Below are positions 1-9,637 of a stretch of DNA of 64,000 nt, one piece after another. Every line of letters begins with the position of its first letter. The stretch's first letter is position 1. Source of the stretch: Candidatus Brocadia sp. WS118 (GTDB lineage Bacteria; Planctomycetota; Brocadiia; Brocadiales; Brocadiaceae). Location: positions 1-64,000 of the forward strand of contig PHFX01000154.1 in assembly GCA_007618135.1 (NCBI GenBank), given 5' to 3'. The position numbers and the translations under genes were made by a program. The notes beneath the pieces were generated by a model. It did no database searches and was not told where the DNA came from. It worked only from the letters and a program-made list of their open reading frames with translations.

Positions 1-152
1 CCATTCCTTTCTGTTTGTTATGAAGAATAGAATGGCTATAGTATACGTTGAATTTCAAATCGATTACGTCCTTTTTCCCTTGTATCTCTCTTGAATTATA
101 ATACTTACAACAAATATTTATTTAAACATCCGGACAGTAGTGAGGCAGGATA

Positions 153-190
153 ATTACCTGAATCTTGTACGAGTGCAAGATTCAGGTAAT
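153..190 (-). terminator. Long hairpin downstream of the HD-GYP gene
   Basis: A 15-base stem (ATTACCTGAATCTTG and its exact complement) closes an 8-base loop about 50 bases past the stop of the HD-GYP gene. There is no clear T-tract on the minus strand, so intrinsic termination is only a suggestion. A near-copy of the same hairpin follows the helicase gene at 32882-32915. The rest of 1-240 is AT-rich and holds no gene that I can see. Confidence 0.45.
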
Positions 191-240
191 AAATTTAAAT
201 ACATCAAACGGATATCTTAAAAATAGCATATCCATTGTAT

Positions 241-1203
241 TTATCTTATTTGATTGAGAAATAATATGAACTCTGTAAATACTTTTTCATCAAAACTACC
301 TCGTATCTCATCTCTCATAATTTTTAATGCCTCAAATGGTTTCCGGGCATCACAATAAGGCCTTCTTGTTGTTAACGCATCATATACGTCTATAATAGCC
401 GCTATCTTACCATATTGATGAATGGCATTACCTCTTAATCCTTGCGGATAACCCTTACCATTATTTTTTTCATGATGTTGCATTACAGGGAGAAAAGATG
501 CTTCTTCGATACCACCCGTCTGCGACAGAATCTTCGTGCCAAGTTCTACATGCATTTTTACCTTCACAAATTCTTTGTCCGTTAGCTTTCCTTTTTTGTT
601 TAATATATCATAACCAATATGAGTTTTGCCTACGTCATGCAACAATAACCCTAATCCAAACTCATTTATACGCTCTAATTTCAGATCTAAATACTTCGAA
701 AACAACAAACCTAATACAGCCACATTCACCGAATGCGTATAGGTATAGTAATCAAAAGAAAGTATATCTATTAATGGTAAGGGATGCACATCGCGTATGA
801 TCGTATCTGCAACAGTACTTACCCAGTTCTTAATACGTCCTACAGGCACACCAGAACGTGGGTCGCAAAATAAATCTTCCATAATATTTTTCGCAATATC
901 GTACACTATCTTTGCTTTAGCTACACTGCCTATACCATCATTTTCAATAATCTCTTTCAGACAAGGTTCAAGATATTTTGAATAGATTTTGAGATCCTGT
1001 TTACGTATATATAAGGATTCTATTTTATTCTTTATTAACCCTGAAATTTTATCCTGGTTAAATACTTTTTTTTCATCACAATATAATATATAATTAATTT
1101 CCTTGTTTTCCCAAGATTTCAGATAAAGATCACAACCTACCTTCGTATCAACTATAATTGTACTTAACGGTACAGACATGTACTCCTTTGACATATGCTT
1201 CAT
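241..1203 (-). CDS. HD-GYP domain protein, probable cyclic di-GMP phosphodiesterase
   Basis: The 320-residue protein carries a C-terminal HD-GYP domain. H157 sits in YTHSVN, H189-D190 in LLLHDVGK, H243-H244 in MQHHE, and an intact GYP lies at 251-253. These are the metal- and c-di-GMP-linked motifs of the family, which hydrolyses c-di-GMP in the cytoplasm. The N-terminal 110 residues resemble the alpha/beta regions that precede HD-GYP domains in many bacteria and contain no receiver domain. The ATG has an AGAGG upstream and follows the stop of the preceding small gene by one base, so the two are surely co-transcribed. It is the last gene of the flagellar run after fliA, so a role in switching between swimming and attachment is a reasonable inference. 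Confidence 0.9.
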   Translation of the reverse strand: MKHMSKEYMSVPLSTIIVDTKVGCDLYLKSWENKEINYILYCDEKKVFNQDKISGLIKNKIESLYIRKQDLKIYSKYLEPCLKEIIENDGIGSVAKAKIVYDIAKNIMEDLFCDPRSGVPVGRIKNWVSTVADTIIRDVHPLPLIDILSFDYYTYTHSVNVAVLGLLFSKYLDLKLERINEFGLGLLLHDVGKTHIGYDILNKKGKLTDKEFVKVKMHVELGTKILSQTGGIEEASFLPVMQHHEKNNGKGYPQGLRGNAIHQYGKIAAIIDVYDALTTRRPYCDARKPFEALKIMRDEIRGSFDEKVFTEFILFLNQIR

Positions 1204-1204
1204 C

Positions 1205-1468
1205 CTATGCCTCTATATCAATGATATCTCCGCATTGATCTTCAGTTTTATATATATTATGATCCTTTTGCTCTTTTGTTTCTTGTTTGTCAATTGTTGA
1301 TTCATGTTTTATATGTGCAACCATTTTTCCCTGCGCCTTACGATCCTGCTTTTCTTTCTTATCTTTATCAAATTTAAAAAAACTCTCGCCTTTGTGTTTT
1401 CTAACAACATGCTGCACAGAAGTACACCGCAAAGGACCTTCTTCCCGCACCAACTTTATATCATCCAT
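1205..1468 (-). CDS. Small hydrophilic protein between fliA and the HD-GYP gene
   Basis: This 87-residue, highly charged protein has no membrane segment and I do not recognise its family. The middle (about residues 25-60) is Lys/Glu/Asp-rich and probably disordered or helical. The ATG is preceded by a good GAGGTGG ribosome-binding site at 8 bases, and the gene sits between fliA and the HD-GYP gene with minimal spacing, which supports a real gene. In other flagellar clusters this place often holds a small protein of the DUF6115/FlhX type, but no sequence match can be claimed. Confidence 0.6.
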   Translation of the reverse strand: MDDIKLVREEGPLRCTSVQHVVRKHKGESFFKFDKDKKEKQDRKAQGKMVAHIKHESTIDKQETKEQKDHNIYKTEDQCGDIIDIEA

Positions 1469-1502
1469 AATATTTCCACCTCTAGACAGACCGATGGGGT
1501 AT

Positions 1503-2267
1503 TTAGCAAGTATTCAATGATATTTTATTCATTTTTGCCCGAAGCATGAATAAAGCCCTGTGATGAAGTTGAGATATTCTTGATTCTGAGATACCCATTA
1601 TCTCGCTTATTTCTCTTAACATGAGATCTTCGAAGTAATATAAACTAATTACCAACCGTTCTTTTTTAGGAAGCTCTGCTATGGCATTTGCTAACAGAGT
1701 TTTTTCTTCTTTTGTTTCTAAATCTCTTAACGGATCGTGAGACTTAGGGTCACTAATTTCCTGACATCTGTTTCCAGCTTTGTTATTTTCTGATTTTTGA
1801 TAATACTCTTCCAGCGAAAAAAAAGTGCCCAAACTGATCCCCGTCAGTAATTTTTCCCATTCTACAGGATCCATTTTGAGCTCTGCAGCAATCTCTTCTG
1901 ACCTTGGAGGTCTATTCAGTTTTTGTCCTAAAGATATATATGCTTCCTTCGCCATCGATGCTTTATCCCGCATGGAGCGTGGCAACCAATCCTGAGACCG
2001 TAAATGGTCTAAAATTGCACCGCGTATACGGGATATGGCATAAGTTCCAAACTTTGTATTATTCTTCGGATCATACTTTTCTGCAGCTTCCATAAGTCCA
2101 AGGATGCCGTATTCTATGATGTCTTCTTTATCAACAAAAGAAGGCAAATAAATCATGATTTTACCTACCACATACTTGACCAATGAAAGGTTTTCAATAA
2201 TTAATTTATCACGTCTTATTAAGTTTTCACTTACGTAACCTGATTTACCTTTATTTACCGCACCCAT
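1503..2267 (-). CDS. fliA: RNA polymerase sigma-28 factor for flagellar genes
   Basis: The 254-residue protein is a group 3 (FliA/WhiG) sigma factor. It lacks region 1. Region 2 is seen around residues 25-95 (LVKYVVGKI, DIIEYGILGLMEAAEKYD, FGTYAISRIRGAILDHLRS), region 3 around 100-150, and region 4 near the C terminus (KKERLVISLYYFEDL with the helix-turn-helix EISEIMGISESRISQ). It directs transcription of late flagellar genes and is held by FlgM, whose gene is in this same window at 31506-31832. The ATG has an AAAGGA site 7 bases upstream. The gene follows a small membrane-protein gene and flhG. Confidence 0.95.
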   Translation of the reverse strand: MGAVNKGKSGYVSENLIRRDKLIIENLSLVKYVVGKIMIYLPSFVDKEDIIEYGILGLMEAAEKYDPKNNTKFGTYAISRIRGAILDHLRSQDWLPRSMRDKASMAKEAYISLGQKLNRPPRSEEIAAELKMDPVEWEKLLTGISLGTFFSLEEYYQKSENNKAGNRCQEISDPKSHDPLRDLETKEEKTLLANAIAELPKKERLVISLYYFEDLMLREISEIMGISESRISQLHHRALFMLRAKMNKISLNTC

Positions 2268-2290
2268 TTTCGTTTTCCTTTATAAAAACT

Positions 2291-2557
2291 TTAGTTTTTA
2301 TGTTGATCTTTTATATGCTCACCTTTCTGATGAATGGAATCCTGCATTTGCTCAGATTTTGTTGGCGAAACCGTTTTTGACACATTTACGATATATCTGA
2401 TAAATAAATTACTTAAAATACCTATGATACAGACAATTATCAGGCTTCTCATGGCTAGCATTGGCATGGATACACCTGACATCAGCCCCATAAAACAAGA
2501 AGAAAAAAATACCACCACCATAAGATAGATACGCGCTTTGGCTAAATTATTCTCCAT
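2291..2557 (-). CDS. Small membrane protein between flhG and fliA
   Basis: I place the start at the ATG at 2557 (88 residues), because GGAGG lies 7 bases upstream; a longer reading from 2683 has no such site and runs into the flhG stop. The protein has two predicted membrane helices (about residues 9-29 and 36-58) and a polar C-terminal tail rich in Lys, Gln and His. I do not recognise the family. Its place between flhG and fliA suggests an accessory flagellar or regulatory membrane protein, but the sequence does not prove this. Confidence 0.65.
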   Translation of the reverse strand: MENNLAKARIYLMVVVFFSSCFMGLMSGVSMPMLAMRSLIIVCIIGILSNLFIRYIVNVSKTVSPTKSEQMQDSIHQKGEHIKDQHKN

Positions 2558-2689
2558 CCAAAACCTCCGCAGAAGCGGTATAATGTTTATAGATTTATAC
2601 TTACCATTACACGCCCAACGTAAATCTCCTGACATTACTTTTTTGCAAGTTATCTGTATTAAAAATGTAATGTACAGGTTCACAGAATA

Positions 2690-3508
2690 CTACAATACTC
2701 CATCTGCAATCCTTTTAAAATATCCTTCAATTCCCAATGCCAAAGTCCCATCATCATTTTTTAAAAATAATGATGCAATGTTATTCAGACAACTGGTTGC
2801 TATGGTGTTGGGATATTCTTTTACAAAGGATTTTTGAAGCCGGGCGGCAATAGGAACGTTTGGATCCTGAAGCAGATATCCAAAGTATTCAATATTTACA
2901 TCCAAAAACCGTCGGCTTACCGATGAAATTTTTTTCACAGTCAACTCTGCTTCTTCTCTGCTACAAGAGAGATTAACAAGTAATTTTATATTTAAATTAT
3001 TCTTTTTTTTAGAAAGGACTTTGATCATAGCATAAGCGTCCGTTATTGCCGTTGGCTCAGGCGTAGTTACAAGCAATATCTCATTTGACGCAAGGACAAA
3101 ACTTACCACATTTGATGATATGCCAGCACCTGTATCCACAATAACAATATCCACCTCTTCATCCAGTCCGCTAAATCCATTTAGAAGCTGCTCTTTTTGT
3201 ATTTTAGTTAAATTAGTGAGTTCCTCCATACCAGAACTAGCAGGAACCACCATTATTCCATCCGGACCGTGAAGTATAATATCCTTGATTTTTTTGTGGC
3301 CGGCTATAACATCATGCAAGGTATACTCTGCATGGAAACCGAGCAACACATCAACGTTTGCAAGCCCTAAATCAAGGTCTACTAATAAAACTCTCTTTTT
3401 ATACTTTTTAAAGAGCATCGCCAGGTTTGTGGCAATATTCGTTTTTCCCACCCCACCTTTACCACTCGTTACAGCAATCGTTCTTACTTTAGAAAATCCA
3501 AATGCCAT
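2690..3508 (-). CDS. flhG: MinD/ParA-family ATPase, flagellar number regulator
   Basis: The 272-residue protein has the deviant Walker A box SGKGGVGKT at residues 15-23, followed by the DLDLGLANVD motif of FlhG/FleN/YlxH proteins (about residues 44-53) and the switch region VDTGAGIS. FlhG controls flagellar number and placement, normally by stimulating the GTPase FlhF and interacting with FliM/FliN and transcription regulators. Here it directly follows flhA with a 160-base gap and no flhF between, which is unusual. The start has GGAG upstream. The assignment as FlhG rather than MinD is from context and the 272-residue length. Confidence 0.9.
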   Translation of the reverse strand: MAFGFSKVRTIAVTSGKGGVGKTNIATNLAMLFKKYKKRVLLVDLDLGLANVDVLLGFHAEYTLHDVIAGHKKIKDIILHGPDGIMVVPASSGMEELTNLTKIQKEQLLNGFSGLDEEVDIVIVDTGAGISSNVVSFVLASNEILLVTTPEPTAITDAYAMIKVLSKKKNNLNIKLLVNLSCSREEAELTVKKISSVSRRFLDVNIEYFGYLLQDPNVPIAARLQKSFVKEYPNTIATSCLNNIASLFLKNDDGTLALGIEGYFKRIADGVL

Positions 3509-3668
3509 TTTATATTTATCTCCAGCAACGTCTCAGATTGATTGAATCAATTACCATATGAACAATATTTCCTCAACTCATGAAAAAAATACCATACCCA
3601 GTATTTACAAATATATTCCGGGAGAAAAAATCTTTTCACATATCAACATATAATCTGTTATATGTTTC

Positions 3669-5753
3669 TTATAATTTCACCATCCCTAACGAATCGATCT
3701 TAACACCCGCTGCGACCTCTTTATAAGACAATACTGCCACTTGTGGCAATGCATTTTCAATGAGGTGACGAACATGGCTTCTTATGTTAGAAGAAGTTAA
3801 GAGAACTACCTCATAGCCAGTAGCTAGAGAACCCTTTACGACTTCAATTAATTTATCGATCAATTTTTGTGCCATATGCGGTTCTAAAGCTAATAGATTT
3901 CCCCGATCTGTTTTATGAATTGCATTAGCAATGGTCTGCTCAAGTTGAGGATCAAAAGAAATAACCCCCATCTTCCCTTCCACATTCTGATATTTCTGAC
4001 AAATAGTTCTCGACAATCTTTGTCTCACGTATTCTGTCAGCGACTCAGCATCCTTTGTCGTTGTTACGTAATCCGCAATGGTTTCAAGTATGGTTGCCAT
4101 ATCACGAATTGGTACCTGCTCTTTCAATAAATTTTTCAAAATCTCTTGCACACTACCTAAAGGCATTATGTTAGGTGTCAATTCCTCAACAACTGAAGGC
4201 GACTCTTTCTTTAAATTTTCAATAAGCTTCTGTACATCTTCTCGACATAGAATTTCATATGCATGACTTTTTATAATTTCTGTAAGATGAGTAATCATAA
4301 CTGAGACCGGATCAACGATTGTATATCCGGAAGCCTCCGCCTCATCTTTTACTGCACCCGTTATCCACAGGGCAGATAAGCCATAAGCGGGATCCACTGT
4401 TTTCATCCCCTCGATAGGTTTTGTAGTTGCCCCTGAATCTATAGCAAGATAGGAGTCAGGAAACAAATCACCCTTTGCAACGTCTTGTCCCCGTATTTTA
4501 ATTACATATTGATTTGCGTCCAAGTGTAAGTTGTCCCTTACTCTGATGGGGGGGACAATCATACCCATATCTCCTGCCATTTGTCTCCGTAATGAGTTAA
4601 TTCTCTCTAAAATACCTCCGTTCCGCTGTGGATCAACCAGCGGCACTATCTTATACCCCACCTCGATTCCCATGCGGTCTACGTGAAGCAGTTTTCCGAC
4701 ATCCTCTTCAGATTGTGATTCCTGTGCATTCTTTTTTATCCCCCTTTCCTTCGACTCTTCAATTGTCAATTTCTTACTTGATTTTTTAAGTAAGAAAAAC
4801 AGCACTCCAAAAAACCCCGCTAGAACCATGAAAGGAAATTTAGGTAAACCAGGAATTATACAGAATACCGTAAGAATTCCCGATGCAAAGGCCACCGCAT
4901 TTGGTTGACTAAGCATTTGGCACGATAAATCTCTGCCTAAATTTTCACTCGATGATGTTTTTGTAATAATAACAGCAGAGGCGGTGGCGATGATAAAGGA
5001 TGGAATTTGTGACACAAGCCCGTCACCCACCGTTAAGATTGTGTAATGTTGCATCGCTTCGGTTACTGACATTCCGTTACGCACACCCATAACAATTCCA
5101 CCAACAATATTAATTAGTACGATAACAATACCTGCAATAGCATCACCACTAACAAATTTGCTAGCGCCATCCATTGCTCCATGGAACTCTGCCTCTCTAG
5201 AAATCAATTCTCTTCGTTTCCGAGCTTGTTCTTCTGTAATGAGACCGGCATTTAGGTCCGCATCAATACTCATTTGCTTTCCAGGCATGGCATCAAGCGT
5301 AAACCTTGCAGCCACTTCTGAAATTCTTGTTGCACCTTTTGTTATAACTATAAATTGAATAACAATAATAATTAAAAAAACAACCATTCCAACGACAATA
5401 TTTCCACCTACCACGAACTCACCAAATGATGCAATCACCTTGCCACCATATCCCTGTAACAAAATCTGTCGAGTAGACGCAACGTTAAGCGCCAGTCGGA
5501 ATAGTGTTAAGAATAACAATATGGAAGGAAATGTGGACAAATCAAGCGGACCCTTTGCATGAAGAGTAACCAATAACAATAACAGGGTTGCAGAAATGTT
5601 TAACGTAATTAGTAAATCGAGAATAAATGGCGGAATAGGTATAATAAGCACAACAAAAATACCTATTACACCTGCTATTAGTGCAATTTCTCCTTGTGTT
5701 AATAATTTACTAATAGAGTTTCTTACCATAGGATTCGTTTTGTCTGATACCAT
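3669..5753 (-). CDS. flhA: Flagellar export gate protein FlhA
   Basis: The protein has 694 residues, the usual FlhA length. About eight membrane helices occupy residues 20-340. The family signature is seen in the cytoplasmic loop (HGAMDGASKFVSGDAIAGI, about residues 192-210). The large soluble C-terminal domain (about 350-694) ends in the region that docks export chaperones. FlhA forms the nonameric ring of the type III export gate in the inner membrane and couples proton motive force to secretion. It follows flhB by 33 bases in an unbroken export-gene run. Confidence 0.97.
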   Translation of the reverse strand: MVSDKTNPMVRNSISKLLTQGEIALIAGVIGIFVVLIIPIPPFILDLLITLNISATLLLLLVTLHAKGPLDLSTFPSILLFLTLFRLALNVASTRQILLQGYGGKVIASFGEFVVGGNIVVGMVVFLIIIVIQFIVITKGATRISEVAARFTLDAMPGKQMSIDADLNAGLITEEQARKRRELISREAEFHGAMDGASKFVSGDAIAGIVIVLINIVGGIVMGVRNGMSVTEAMQHYTILTVGDGLVSQIPSFIIATASAVIITKTSSSENLGRDLSCQMLSQPNAVAFASGILTVFCIIPGLPKFPFMVLAGFFGVLFFLLKKSSKKLTIEESKERGIKKNAQESQSEEDVGKLLHVDRMGIEVGYKIVPLVDPQRNGGILERINSLRRQMAGDMGMIVPPIRVRDNLHLDANQYVIKIRGQDVAKGDLFPDSYLAIDSGATTKPIEGMKTVDPAYGLSALWITGAVKDEAEASGYTIVDPVSVMITHLTEIIKSHAYEILCREDVQKLIENLKKESPSVVEELTPNIMPLGSVQEILKNLLKEQVPIRDMATILETIADYVTTTKDAESLTEYVRQRLSRTICQKYQNVEGKMGVISFDPQLEQTIANAIHKTDRGNLLALEPHMAQKLIDKLIEVVKGSLATGYEVVLLTSSNIRSHVRHLIENALPQVAVLSYKEVAAGVKIDSLGMVKL

Positions 5754-5786
5754 ATTTAATCCTCACCAGTTTTGCCTTTTCTGCAT

Positions 5787-6866
5787 TTATAACCGTTTGT
5801 TTTCTTTCTTTAGCTGATATACATACGATAATACTTTTGCTACCGCATAGTACAACTTTTGCGGTATCTCTCTTCCCACTTCAACGGTTTTATACAATGT
5901 TTGTGCAAGAAGTTTATCTTCTACCAGCGGTACCTTGTGTTTCTTTGCAATTTCTTTTATGCGCTTTGCGATAAGGTCAGCTCCTTTTGCAACTACTGTG
6001 GGCGCTTTCATCTCCGCACCATCATATTTCAAAGCAACGGCAAAATGGCTTGGATTTGTTACCACAACATCCGCTTTAGGAATTGACGACATCATACGTT
6101 TCATAGCCATTTGGCGCTGTATCGACCTGATTTTTGACTTGATTAAGGGGTCTCCATCCATTTGTTTTCTTTCTTCTTTTACCTCTTCCTTAGTCATCCG
6201 TAAATTTCGTTTATACTGCCATTTTTGGTAAAAATAATCCAAAACTGCCAGAATTATCAACGCTGTTGATACACGCAATGCAAGACCATACATTAATTTC
6301 ATACTTATCGCAAATATTGAGGAAAGACTTGTATCCATTAGGTCTATAATCTCTTTACTTCTAAATTCTTTTCTTACATATAAAAAAGAGACACAGCCAA
6401 CTATTATAAGTTTCAATACTGAAAAGATAAGTTTTGCAAATGATTTCGCGGAAAAAAGATTTTTTATTCCTGAGATAATGTTAAGTTTACTGAGATTGGG
6501 TTTTAACAATCCAAAATTAAACATAAAACCAACTTGAAGATAAGACATGGCTAATCCAATCAGTAATAGCCCTCCAAAAAAAGGAGAAAGTATTTTCATC
6601 AACACATAAACATGCGACACCATAATATTTGTTATGGAATCTGTTGTAAAATCCTTATATGTAAGATTCACAAAAGATACCTTCATTGTTTTGTAGAGAC
6701 TGTTATAAAGATTCACACCCAAGGCATACAATAATATAAAACCAAACAATAAGCTTGCTGCACTATTCAAGTCAGGACTAAATGCAACGTTCCCTTTACT
6801 ACGTGCATCACCCAAACGTTTGCCGGTAGGTTGTTCTGTTTTTTGCGTGTCCGATCCAAATGACAT
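5787..6866 (-). CDS. flhB: Flagellar export switch protein FlhB
   Basis: The 359-residue protein begins with the charged segment typical of FlhB (TEQPTGKRLGDARSKGN), then has four membrane helices within residues 35-215 and a soluble C-terminal domain. The self-cleavage site reads NPSH at residues 271-274 instead of the usual NPTH; the Asn-Pro bond that is cut is intact, and Thr to Ser is a mild change. FlhB switches export from hook to filament substrates. It follows fliR by only a few bases. Confidence 0.97.
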   Translation of the reverse strand: MSFGSDTQKTEQPTGKRLGDARSKGNVAFSPDLNSAASLLFGFILLYALGVNLYNSLYKTMKVSFVNLTYKDFTTDSITNIMVSHVYVLMKILSPFFGGLLLIGLAMSYLQVGFMFNFGLLKPNLSKLNIISGIKNLFSAKSFAKLIFSVLKLIIVGCVSFLYVRKEFRSKEIIDLMDTSLSSIFAISMKLMYGLALRVSTALIILAVLDYFYQKWQYKRNLRMTKEEVKEERKQMDGDPLIKSKIRSIQRQMAMKRMMSSIPKADVVVTNPSHFAVALKYDGAEMKAPTVVAKGADLIAKRIKEIAKKHKVPLVEDKLLAQTLYKTVEVGREIPQKLYYAVAKVLSYVYQLKKENKRL

Positions 6867-6872
6867 CTTAAC

Positions 6873-7661
6873 TTAACCTCGCATAACAGATAATAATGAC
6901 GTCATACCGTTTTCCAGAGGAATCAAATAAGATTTCATGGCATTAATTACCAGTGGAAGTGACACAAGAAGTATCAAAAAACCGATTAATATTTTTATAG
7001 GAAATGCAATTATAAACACATTAATTTCCTGCGCTACCTTTGCCATTAATCCAAGAACAACCACAGTTAACAATAAAACCACTAATGAGGGAGCCGATAT
7101 CTTAATCCCCATTACAAGAAACGTTTTAAAAATGGTGAGTATCTTTGTGAGCGTCACTGCAGTATATTGAAAATTTCCAAGAGGAATCTTTTCAAAACTT
7201 TGTACCGTTGTTTTAATAAACCAATGATGACCGTTGATTGTCAAAAATATCAGAAGGGCAATCATGTTGTAAAATATTGATATTGATTGTTCTTCTTCTC
7301 CTGTCTCTGAAGATGGATCTACAATAGCTGCGGTGTCAAGCCCCATTTGGTTACTTATTAAATATCCTGCCGTAGTAAACGCTGCAAATATAATTGAGGC
7401 AGCAAAACCAATTACAGCACCGATTGCAACCTCTTTAATGACAATAATCGTATACGATATAATATCAGAAGGGAATGTAGATGAACTTTTAATTACCGTG
7501 GGATAGAGGATAAATGTAAACATCAGAGAGATTGCAACCCTAATTTGCAAGGGTATATTGGCATTCCCAAAGACTGGAGCGAAAAGAAGCATCCCCCCTA
7601 CACGGAAAAAAACCATCATAAAGAAGGGTATGTCATTGATAAAATATAAAAGACATTCCAT
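6873..7661 (-). CDS. fliR: Flagellar export gate protein FliR
   Basis: This 262-residue, strongly hydrophobic protein has about six membrane helices, the normal size and layout for FliR. The conserved QMGLDTAAIVDP-like segment (about residues 100-115) matches the family's conserved loop. It forms the export gate core with FliP and FliQ in the inner membrane within the MS ring. It lies between fliQ and flhB with very short spacers. Confidence 0.96.
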   Translation of the reverse strand: MECLLYFINDIPFFMMVFFRVGGMLLFAPVFGNANIPLQIRVAISLMFTFILYPTVIKSSSTFPSDIISYTIIVIKEVAIGAVIGFAASIIFAAFTTAGYLISNQMGLDTAAIVDPSSETGEEEQSISIFYNMIALLIFLTINGHHWFIKTTVQSFEKIPLGNFQYTAVTLTKILTIFKTFLVMGIKISAPSLVVLLLTVVVLGLMAKVAQEINVFIIAFPIKILIGFLILLVSLPLVINAMKSYLIPLENGMTSLLSVMRG

Positions 7662-7667
7662 ATATAT

Positions 7668-7937
7668 TTATTGACAAAATCTGTTCAGATTCCCCAATAA
7701 ATTTACGGTATATGAGGTCATCATGCGCAGCATCCATGGCAAACATAACAAAAATATTCCCATGACGGCAAATATTTTTGGTAAAAAAGTAATCGTCTGT
7801 TCATGGACACTTGTAACAGTTTGAAATATACCAATAATCAAACCAACTACCATTGCAACTATAAGCAAAGGTGCCATAAGGATAACAGTTATTTGTAATA
7901 AATCTTTTCCAATATTTGTAACTACCTCTGGAGTCAT
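7668..7937 (-). CDS. fliQ: Flagellar export gate protein FliQ
   Basis: The protein has 89 residues with two membrane helices (about 15-40 and 52-75) and the GLIIGIFQTVTSVHEQT loop found in FliQ/SctS proteins. Four copies assemble around the FliP/FliR core of the export gate. Its length and its place between fliP and fliR leave little doubt. Confidence 0.97.
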   Translation of the reverse strand: MTPEVVTNIGKDLLQITVILMAPLLIVAMVVGLIIGIFQTVTSVHEQTITFLPKIFAVMGIFLLCLPWMLRMMTSYTVNLLGNLNRFCQ

Positions 7938-7999
7938 AGAATCACCATTAGTAATCTCTTATGAAACAGTACCCAAAAGAACCTCAGCGCCCACAGTAT

Positions 8000-8764
8000 T
8001 TACGCTACGCTTGATATTAAAGACTGAATAATTAACTGCCATCCATCTACCAGCACAAAAAGAATCAACTTAAATGGCATTGAAATCATTGCAGGCGGTA
8101 GCATAACCATACCCATAGCTGTCAGTACACAAGCGACAACCATATCAATTACGAGAAATGGGAGAAATAAAAGAAAACCCATTTGAAATGCTGTTTTAAG
8201 TTCACTGGTGATAAATGCCGGAATCATTATGTGGATCGGAACATCATTCACCGACTTAGGTCTTTCCATTTTTGCAATTTTCATAAACAAGGCAATGTCT
8301 TTTTCACGGGTCTGCTTGAGCATGAATTTTTGAAACGGCACAAGTCCCTTTATGAAAGCCTCATTCTGTGTGATTTCTTCTTTAAGATATGGTTGAAGTG
8401 CCTCAGAATTTACCTGCTTCCATACAGGTGACATTACAAATATTGTTAAAAAAAGTGAAATACCAATAAGTATCTGATTTGGTGGTAGTGTTTGAAATGA
8501 TAGCGCTTTCCGAACAAAAGAAAGGACAATAATGATTCTCGTAAATGATGTCATAGTCAATAATAATCCTGGCAATAATGAGAGTGCGGTTAAAAAAAGT
8601 ACAATCTTTAAGGTACTGGCTATCTCTTTTGGTTTGCCAACATTGTCGATACTCATAGTTAATTTCAATGGTGCTGATACCTCATTAGCAGCTTGAGTTA
8701 TATCCACAAAGCCAAATATTGATATAAGTCCACAAACTCCCAAAATTTTTAACCATCTTTTCAT
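8000..8764 (-). CDS. fliP: Flagellar export gate protein FliP
   Basis: I choose the ATG at 8764 (254 residues), which has AAGGA about 8 bases upstream; a TTG 21 bases earlier lacks one. A signal peptide covers about residues 1-24. The FliP signature LTMTSFTRIIIVLSFVRKA (about residues 65-85) is followed by three more membrane helices and the GMVMLPPAMISMPFKL segment. Five FliP subunits form the export gate pore. fliO lies just upstream and fliQ downstream. Confidence 0.96.
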   Translation of the reverse strand: MKRWLKILGVCGLISIFGFVDITQAANEVSAPLKLTMSIDNVGKPKEIASTLKIVLFLTALSLLPGLLLTMTSFTRIIIVLSFVRKALSFQTLPPNQILIGISLFLTIFVMSPVWKQVNSEALQPYLKEEITQNEAFIKGLVPFQKFMLKQTREKDIALFMKIAKMERPKSVNDVPIHIMIPAFITSELKTAFQMGFLLFLPFLVIDMVVACVLTAMGMVMLPPAMISMPFKLILFVLVDGWQLIIQSLISSVA

Positions 8765-8789
8765 ATCATAATCCTTGCGAAACAATGGA

Positions 8790-9272
8790 TTAGGTCCCTG
8801 TATGAGTACGCTTAAAAATCTTCATAAATTCACTACCTTTTGATTCCGATACGATGGAATCAACAATCTCTTTTTCTGTTATTTCAGAAAGTGATTGAAT
8901 TCGTTCATTCGTGATACCTATTAACAATACTTTCCCTGGCACTTTGACTAAGTGGAAGTATTTCCTCGAGCCTAATGATACTGAATCAACAATATTAATA
9001 TATCTCTTTCTTCCTATTATGCTTGATTTAATTCCTAACTTTTTACGTAAGAATAAAACTGCGACAATAATTATGATAATTACCAACCCGAGGGCTTTTA
9101 TCACCTTAGTAATTTGTGGAAAATCAATAGGCGATGAGATGCCAATGCTATCTATCTGTGGAGTTGTAGTCCCACATATTTCTTTCTTTTCCACGAGTTC
9201 TGGTACACAATATCCATTATTGCAAGTAACCAGTAATAAGAAGAAAATTACCAATAACCACTTCTTGCTCAT
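8790..9272 (-). CDS. fliO: Flagellar assembly protein FliO
   Basis: The 160-residue protein has an N-terminal signal-like segment (about 1-22), a strong membrane helix (about 58-75, ALGLVIIIIIVAVLFL) and a cytoplasmic domain that begins with the IVDSVSLGSRKYFHLVKV motif of FliO. FliO is an assembly chaperone for the FliP pore. It is the least conserved export gene, but its size, topology and place before fliP fit. A 365-base gene-free gap separates it from fliN. Confidence 0.88.
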   Translation of the reverse strand: MSKKWLLVIFFLLLVTCNNGYCVPELVEKKEICGTTTPQIDSIGISSPIDFPQITKVIKALGLVIIIIIVAVLFLRKKLGIKSSIIGRKRYINIVDSVSLGSRKYFHLVKVPGKVLLIGITNERIQSLSEITEKEIVDSIVSESKGSEFMKIFKRTHTGT

Positions 9273-9637
9273 TTCATTGTGCCCAAAAAATATTATTGTT
9301 TTATAAAAGCTTTATAGATTTTCAGTTATTTGCAAGCCAACAAGATATCTTATATTCAAACGCAAATAAGATGCCTTGTTTGGTTAAAGCATTATTTAAG
9401 AACAACAGAACAAAACCTATTGGAGAATTCAATACATACAAACAAATCAGATGTCTCTTATTGAAGAAATAATTAATTCTTTTCCTATTAAAGCGACTCA
9501 GAAATACTTATTTATCTCAAACTTTTTGTAGTTGTTGTGGAAATATTAAACAACACCTTACAAATCTTCATCTCAATTAATAATTTACAATTTATTAAAT
9601 AAATTCTTGAAAAGACCTAACAATACGATTAATTACG
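9273..9637. other. Gene-free AT-rich gap between fliN and fliO
   Basis: No credible reading frame is present on either strand. The clearest structure is an imperfect hairpin at about 9343-9386 (AACAAG..ATCTTAT pairing with ATAAGAT..CTTGTT across a 12-base loop). This could be an attenuator or processing site inside the flagellar operon. I see no convincing promoter for fliO. Confidence 0.5.
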
